Assembly (NCBI GenBank): GCA_002457745.1
Contig: NTKV01000006.1
Location: 1-34,451, forward strand
Origin: SAR116 cluster bacterium MED-G06
Lineage (GTDB): Bacteria > Pseudomonadota > Alphaproteobacteria > Puniceispirillales > Puniceispirillaceae
Length of the DNA stretch: 34,451 bases
Direction of reading: 5' to 3'
Part shown: positions 29,759 through 34,451 of the stretch, piece after piece
Layout: each line of letters begins with the position of its first letter
Position numbering within the stretch: the stretch's first letter is position 1
The notes under the pieces: generated by a model
Databases searched by the model: none
The model's input: the letters and a program-made list of their open reading frames with translations, nothing else
Told to the model about the DNA's origin: nothing
Program-made: the position numbers and the translations under genes

Positions 29759-31282
29759 ATGAATATCGAGATTCGGGGTATCAGCAAGCGTTTCGGCCCG
29801 GTGCAGGCCAACCAGGATATTGACCTGGACATCCGCGCTGGCGAGGTGCTTGGCCTTCTTGGCGAGAATGGCGCCGGGAAATCCACCCTGATGAATGTAT
29901 TGTCCGGGCTTTACCGACCTGATTCCGGCGACATCATCATTGATGGCACAGCGGTGTCCTTTGACGGGCCTGGCGACAGCATCGCCGCCGGAATCGGCAT
30001 GGTGCACCAGCATTTCATGCTGGTGCCTGTTTTCAGCGTTGTCGAGAATGTCATCCTCGGGGTCGAGCCGACCGGCGCAGCCGATTACCTCGATCTGGAT
30101 GCTGCCCGCGCGCAGGTGCAGCAGATCAATGACAGCTATGGCATGGAGGTGCCAAGCGACGCACTGATCGAGGATCTTCCCGTCGGCATCCAGCAACGCG
30201 TGGAAATTCTCAAGGTTCTGTTCCGCTCCGCCGATGTTCTGATCCTTGACGAGCCGACCGCCGTTCTCACCCCGCAGGAGGTCGAGGCCTTTTTCGGTAT
30301 CGTGCGCGCCCTTCGCGATGCGGGCAAAGCCATCGTCTTTATCACCCACAAGCTTCACGAGATTCTCGAGATTGCCGACCGCGTCAGCGTTCTGCGCCAG
30401 GGCCGGATTGTGGGCAATGGCGTGCCGTCCGAATTCTCCGAGGCCGATCTTGCCGAGATGATGGTGGGCCGGCCGGTCAGCTTTTCGGTTGGCCGTGAGG
30501 CTGCCACACCCGGTCAGCCTGTTCTTGAGCTTGCCGATGTCTCGCTTCTCGATGCCGGGCTGGAAGCGCGTCTGCAGTCCATCAGCATGACGGTGCGCGC
30601 CGGCGAGATTGTCGGTGTTGCAGGGGTTCAGGGCAATGGCCAGACCGAGCTTGTCGAGGCGATCACCGGCCTTGCCTCGGTCAATGCTGGCAGGGTCACC
30701 TTCAACGGCATCGACATCACCGCGACGAGCGTCCGCCAGCGGCACCGCATGGGAATCGCCCATATTCCCGAAGACCGCTTGAAGTCGGGCATGGTGGCAG
30801 GCTTTACAGTGGCAGAGAACATGGTGCTGAACCGCTATTATGACGAGCGTGTCGCGCGTGGTGTGGTGATCGACTGGTCGCGCGCCGAGGAGCAGGCCGC
30901 AGCCGCCTGTCTGAAATTCGATGTGCGCACACCAAGCGTGTTCCTCGGGGCCGGCAGCCTGTCCGGCGGCAACCAGCAGAAAATGGTTGTGGCCCGTGAG
31001 CTGGAACGTGATGTGCGCCTTGTCGTGGCGTCGCAGCCAACCCGCGGGGTGGATGTCGGGTCCATCGAATTCATTCACCAGCAGTTGATGGCCTGCCGCG
31101 ATGCCGGCAACGCCGTTCTGATCATCTCTTCCGAACTGGACGAAATTCTCGACCTGTCCGACCGCATCTATGTGATGTTCGAAGGCCGTGTGACCGCCGA
31201 ATTCGACAATCAGGACAGCTGTGCCGACCGCAATGCCATCGGCCTTGCCATGGCGGGTGTGAACAGGACCGAAGCCGCATGA
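29759..31282 (+). CDS. ABC transporter ATP-binding protein (tandem NBDs, nucleoside/sugar type)
   Basis: 'MNIEIRGISKRFGPVQANQDIDLDIRAGEVLGLLGENGAGKSTLMNVLSGLYRPDSG', second NBD 'GVAGVQGNGQTELVEAITG', 'LSGGNQQKMVVARELERDVRLVVASQPTRGVDVGS'. Confidence 0.95.
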   Translation: MNIEIRGISKRFGPVQANQDIDLDIRAGEVLGLLGENGAGKSTLMNVLSGLYRPDSGDIIIDGTAVSFDGPGDSIAAGIGMVHQHFMLVPVFSVVENVILGVEPTGAADYLDLDAARAQVQQINDSYGMEVPSDALIEDLPVGIQQRVEILKVLFRSADVLILDEPTAVLTPQEVEAFFGIVRALRDAGKAIVFITHKLHEILEIADRVSVLRQGRIVGNGVPSEFSEADLAEMMVGRPVSFSVGREAATPGQPVLELADVSLLDAGLEARLQSISMTVRAGEIVGVAGVQGNGQTELVEAITGLASVNAGRVTFNGIDITATSVRQRHRMGIAHIPEDRLKSGMVAGFTVAENMVLNRYYDERVARGVVIDWSRAEEQAAAACLKFDVRTPSVFLGAGSLSGGNQQKMVVARELERDVRLVVASQPTRGVDVGSIEFIHQQLMACRDAGNAVLIISSELDEILDLSDRIYVMFEGRVTAEFDNQDSCADRNAIGLAMAGVNRTEAA

Positions 31283-32475
31283 CCCGCGCCCCATCCGACA
31301 CTGCCCCAGATGCTGCCCCAGATGCTGCCCCAGACACTGCCCCAGACACTGACAGCCGTCTTCGCGCCTTGCTGGCACCGACCATCGCCACCCGCGGTGA
31401 TCTTCGTGAAGTTGTGCTGATCCCGCTGTTGGCGGTCTTTCTGGCGCTTGTCATCGGCGCGCTGATCATGATGGCCACCTCGGTGGCCCCGGCCACCATC
31501 CTGAAGAGTTTCGTCGCGATGGCGGACGGGTCGCTTGGCTCGATGAACGCCATTTCCGAAACGCTGACAGCCTCGATCCCGCTGGTCATGGCCGGGCTCG
31601 GGATCGGGCTTGCCTTCCGCGCCGGGCTGTTCAATATCGGGGCCGAAGGACAGATGGTGGTCGGCGGCCTTGCCACCGCCATTGCCGCCTTCAGTTTCAC
31701 CGGACTGCCGATGATCCTGCATCTGCCGCTGGCACTTCTGATCGGGATGTCGGTGGGGGCGGTCTATGCCGCCATCGCCGGCGTGCTGCGCGCCACCACC
31801 GGGGCGCATGAGGTGATCTCGACGATCATGCTCAACCTGATTTCCTTCCGGCTTCTCGACTATCTTCTCCGCCAGCCCTACATCCAGAAGGAGGGCCGGG
31901 CCGACCCGATCTCCAGGGCTGTTCTGGAAACTGCCGAGCTGCCGCGTCTTCTGACCTTTCTTGATCCGAACCTGAGGCTTCATCTCGGCCTTTTCATCAT
32001 GCTGGCAGCCGTGGCCATCGTCTGGTGGCTGCTGTTCCGCTCGAAACTGGGATTCGCCTTCCGGATTTCCGGCGAGAACCCGGGGGCGGCCCGCTATGCA
32101 GGCATCCGCGCCGGGCTGACCGTGGTGCTGGCGATGGCGATTGCCGGGGCACTGGCGGGTCTGGCCGGCGCCACACAGGTCAGTGGCGTGCTTGGCCGTG
32201 CCACACCGGGCTTCACTGCCGGCATCGGTTTTGACGCCATCGCCGTGGCGCTTCTTGGACGCTCGCATCCGGTCGGCATCCTTCTCGCCGGGCTGCTGTT
32301 CGGCGCGCTCGAGGCAGGTGGTCGCCAGATGCAGGTGGATGCCGGCGTGTCGATTGACATGATCAGCATCATCCAGGCGCTGATCATCATTTTTGTCGCG
32401 GCACCGCTGCTGATCAAACGTCTCTTCCCGCCGCTGTTCCGAAACCGCGTCACAGCAGGAGGCGGTCATGAATAG
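31279..32475 (+). CDS. ABC transporter permease (BMP-type nucleoside importer, subunit 1)
   Basis: 398-aa multi-pass ORF: 'GLGIGLAFRAGLFNIGAEGQMVVGGLATAIAAF', 'TTGAHEVISTIMLNLISFRLLDYLL'. ATGA overlap with the ATPase gene. Confidence 0.92.
   Translation: MTRAPSDTAPDAAPDAAPDTAPDTDSRLRALLAPTIATRGDLREVVLIPLLAVFLALVIGALIMMATSVAPATILKSFVAMADGSLGSMNAISETLTASIPLVMAGLGIGLAFRAGLFNIGAEGQMVVGGLATAIAAFSFTGLPMILHLPLALLIGMSVGAVYAAIAGVLRATTGAHEVISTIMLNLISFRLLDYLLRQPYIQKEGRADPISRAVLETAELPRLLTFLDPNLRLHLGLFIMLAAVAIVWWLLFRSKLGFAFRISGENPGAARYAGIRAGLTVVLAMAIAGALAGLAGATQVSGVLGRATPGFTAGIGFDAIAVALLGRSHPVGILLAGLLFGALEAGGRQMQVDAGVSIDMISIIQALIIIFVAAPLLIKRLFPPLFRNRVTAGGGHE
31297..31350 (+). repeat. 12-bp in-frame tandem repeat (about 4.5 units) at the permease N-terminus
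   Basis: gacactgcccca/gatgctgcccca/gatgctgcccca/gacactgcccca/gacactgac, encoding DTAP-DAAP-DAAP-DTAP-DTD. Confidence 0.85.
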
Positions 32476-33721
32476 CCAGACGACAGCCGCCGCACCGCGC
32501 GCCATAGACTGGCGCGCCTCGATCACTGGCGGGGCGCTGATCCTGCTGGCGCTGGTCATCGCCTTTCTTCTGGATTCGCCCTGGGATTCGGTCTCGACCT
32601 TCAAGATTTCGCGGCCACGCGATGTCTGGGTGGTTGGCCACCTGACGTTGCCAAGCCAGTGGTTCACCACCATCGCAGCCGTGGTCCTCGCCTTTCTGGG
32701 AACAAGACTGTTTCTGAAAGGGGGTGGGCGCTGGACGACGCTGTCGCTTGCCGTTGCGCTTGTCATTCTGGCGATGGCCTTTCTGGTCTGGGCCACTGCC
32801 GGCAAGTCGATCTCGCTGACCGGCATGCTGCAGGCGACGGTGGTCCGGGCTGTGCCGATCGCGCTTGCCGCGCTCGGCGGTATCCTGTGTGAACGTGTCG
32901 GGGTGATCAACATCGCCATCGAGGGCATGCTGCTGGCGGGGGCCTTTGCCGGGGCGCTGTTCGGATCCCTGATGGGGGGCTGGGCCGGCATCATCTGCGC
33001 CATGCTGATCGGCGGGGTGTTTGGCCTCTTGCTGGCGGTGCTGGTGATCACCTACCGGGTCGACCAGATCATCGCCGGGGTGGTGATCAACCTGTTCGTA
33101 CTGGGGCTGACCTCCTATGTCTCGAGTCAGGTTTTTGCGGAATTCCGCTGGCTGAACAAAGCCACACCGTTCCGCGCCTTCAAGATTCCGGTGCTTGGAG
33201 ACATCCCGCTGGTCGGACCGGTGCTGTTCAACCAGAACCTGTTTGTCTATGGCGCGCTGATCCTTGTGACGCTGTCGACCTATTATCTGTTTCACACACG
33301 ATTCGGGCTTCGTGCCCGCGCTGTTGGCGAGCACCCGCGCGCCGCCGACACGCTTGGCATCGATGTCATCAAGACACGGTATGCCCATGTCATCGCCGCC
33401 GGCATGGTGGCAGGATTTGGTGGGGCATGGTTTACCCTGGGATCGGTCGGCAGGTTTGACGAGAACATGACGTTCGGGCGCGGCTTCATCGGTCTGGCGG
33501 CGATGATCTTCGGGCGCTGGCACCCGCTTGGTGCGCTGGCCGCGGCGCTGATCTTCGGCTTTGCTGATTCCCTGCAGCAGAAACTGTCGATCCTGAACAC
33601 CCCGATCCCGTCGGAATTCCTGTCGATGGCGCCTTACATCGCGACGATTGTGGTGGTTGCCGGGCTGGTTGGCCAGGCGCGCCCGCCAGCCGCCATCGGC
33701 AAACCCTATGTCAAGGACTGA
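32468..33721 (+). CDS. ABC transporter permease (BMP-type nucleoside importer, subunit 2)
   Basis: 417-aa multi-pass ORF: 'GILCERVGVINIAIEGMLLAGAFAGAL', 'LRARAVGEHPRAADTLGIDV', 'RGFIGLAAMIFGRWHPLGAL'. Overlaps the upstream permease by 8 nt. Confidence 0.92.
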   Translation: MNSQTTAAAPRAIDWRASITGGALILLALVIAFLLDSPWDSVSTFKISRPRDVWVVGHLTLPSQWFTTIAAVVLAFLGTRLFLKGGGRWTTLSLAVALVILAMAFLVWATAGKSISLTGMLQATVVRAVPIALAALGGILCERVGVINIAIEGMLLAGAFAGALFGSLMGGWAGIICAMLIGGVFGLLLAVLVITYRVDQIIAGVVINLFVLGLTSYVSSQVFAEFRWLNKATPFRAFKIPVLGDIPLVGPVLFNQNLFVYGALILVTLSTYYLFHTRFGLRARAVGEHPRAADTLGIDVIKTRYAHVIAAGMVAGFGGAWFTLGSVGRFDENMTFGRGFIGLAAMIFGRWHPLGALAAALIFGFADSLQQKLSILNTPIPSEFLSMAPYIATIVVVAGLVGQARPPAAIGKPYVKD

Positions 33722-33740
33722 CCCTTCAGGAGAGGCCTTC

Positions 33741-34154
33741 ATGACAGACATGACTGAGCAGGAAGAGCGGCTGGTCGCTGCCGCAATTGCCGCGATGGGT
33801 CAGGCCTACGCCCCCTATTCGAAGTTTCCGGTCGGCGCCGCCATCCTCGATGAGGGTGGCGGCATCCATAGCGGTGCCAATGTCGAAAATGCCGCCTATC
33901 CGGTTGGCAATTGTGCCGAGGCCAGCGCCATCGCCGCCATGGTGATGGCCGGTCGTGGCCGGATCAACGCCATCGCGGTTGCCGGTGGTGATGGCAAGAT
34001 GCTGTGCACCCCCTGCGGGGCATGCCGCCAGCGGATTCGTGAATTCGCCGCACCGGACACGCCGGTGCTGATCAGCGGGCCCGACGGGCTGCAACGCAGG
34101 TTCACCCTGGAAGAGCTTCTTCCGGAAAGCTTTGGTCCGGAAAATCTTGGCTAA
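33741..34154 (+). CDS. cdd: Cytidine deaminase
   Basis: From ATG at 33741: 'AYAPYSKFPVGAAILDEGGGIHSGANVENAAYPVGNCAEASAIAAMV', zinc motif 'CTPCGACRQRIREF'. Confidence 0.94.
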   Translation: MTDMTEQEERLVAAAIAAMGQAYAPYSKFPVGAAILDEGGGIHSGANVENAAYPVGNCAEASAIAAMVMAGRGRINAIAVAGGDGKMLCTPCGACRQRIREFAAPDTPVLISGPDGLQRRFTLEELLPESFGPENLG

Positions 34155-34160
34155 CGCCGG

Positions 34161-34451
34161 TCAGTCGGTGCCGTAAATCCGGTCGCCAGCATCACCAAGG
34201 CCAGGCAGGATATAGGCCTTGTCATTCAGCTCGCGGTCCATCGCCGCGGTGATGATCGGGATATCGGGATGCGCCGACTGCAGGGCCCGGACCCCTTCCG
34301 GTGCTGCCACAAGGCAGGAAAAGACGATATCCCTGACCCCCATCTCGCGGAGCTTGTCGGCGGCCATGATGGCGCTGCCACCGGTCGCCAGCATCGGGTC
34401 GCCAAGGATCACCTGTCTGTCACCAATGTCCGAGGGAAGGCTGCTGTAATA
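34161..34451 (-). CDS. upp: Uracil phosphoribosyltransferase, C-terminal part (5' end outside the window)
   Basis: Minus-strand open frame to the window edge: [96 protein letters not shown]. Confidence 0.94.
   Translation of the reverse strand, partial: YYSSLPSDIGDRQVILGDPMLATGGSAIMAADKLREMGVRDIVFSCLVAAPEGVRALQSAHPDIPIITAAMDRELNDKAYILPGLGDAGDRIYGTD

Noticed and set aside
28694-31378. 894-aa minus-strand ORF antisense to the SBP and ATPase genes
   Set aside because: Shadow ORF of GC-rich coding frames. It crosses two well-supported genes and the terminator, has His/Asp/Gly-skewed composition and no recognisable domain. The sense genes have clear motifs.
31210-33051. 613-aa minus-strand ORF opposite the permeases (and 433-aa ORF 32450-33751)
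   Set aside because: Antisense to two membrane permease genes. Charged, Gln/Arg/His-rich translation typical of shadow frames.
1-34451. CRISPR arrays, tRNA/rRNA genes, IS elements, prophage, toxin-antitoxin or defence systems
   Set aside because: Looked for spaced repeats, transposase, integrase and toxin-like ORFs and tRNA-like cloverleaf sequence in the intergenic gaps. None could be supported.

Overview
The window is an alphaproteobacterial chromosome segment with gene-dense, translationally coupled genes; a SAR116-like origin is an impression only. About two thirds is conserved housekeeping: rimP(partial)-trmB-metK-lnt-corC-ybeY-phoH-miaB-rimI-tsaB, then a polysaccharide deacetylase, a Bax-like glucosaminidase protein, nfuA, trpS, murJ-glnD-mutS, and divergent maeB. 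The right third (about 22.9-34.5 kb) is a coherent nucleoside uptake and salvage neighbourhood: adenosine-kinase-like PfkB, ribokinase-like PfkB, nucleoside hydrolase, an isopenicillin-N-synthase-like Fe(II)/2OG oxygenase, a BMP-family ABC nucleoside importer (SBP, ATPase, two permeases), cytidine deaminase and partial upp. The best candidate for something new is that oxygenase. Its position suggests oxidative processing of a nucleoside or nucleobase, analogous to the fungal pyrimidine deoxyribonucleoside 2'-hydroxylase / thymine 7-hydroxylase salvage route. Other notable signals are a promoter-terminator unit just upstream of rimP, a terminator between the importer SBP and ATPase genes, in-frame short tandem repeats in mutS, a permease N-terminus and a lipoprotein, and hairpin/repeat structures in the nfuA and ybeY leaders. 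I found no CRISPR array, tRNA, rRNA, IS element or prophage. All functional calls come from reading translated sequence, with no database search.
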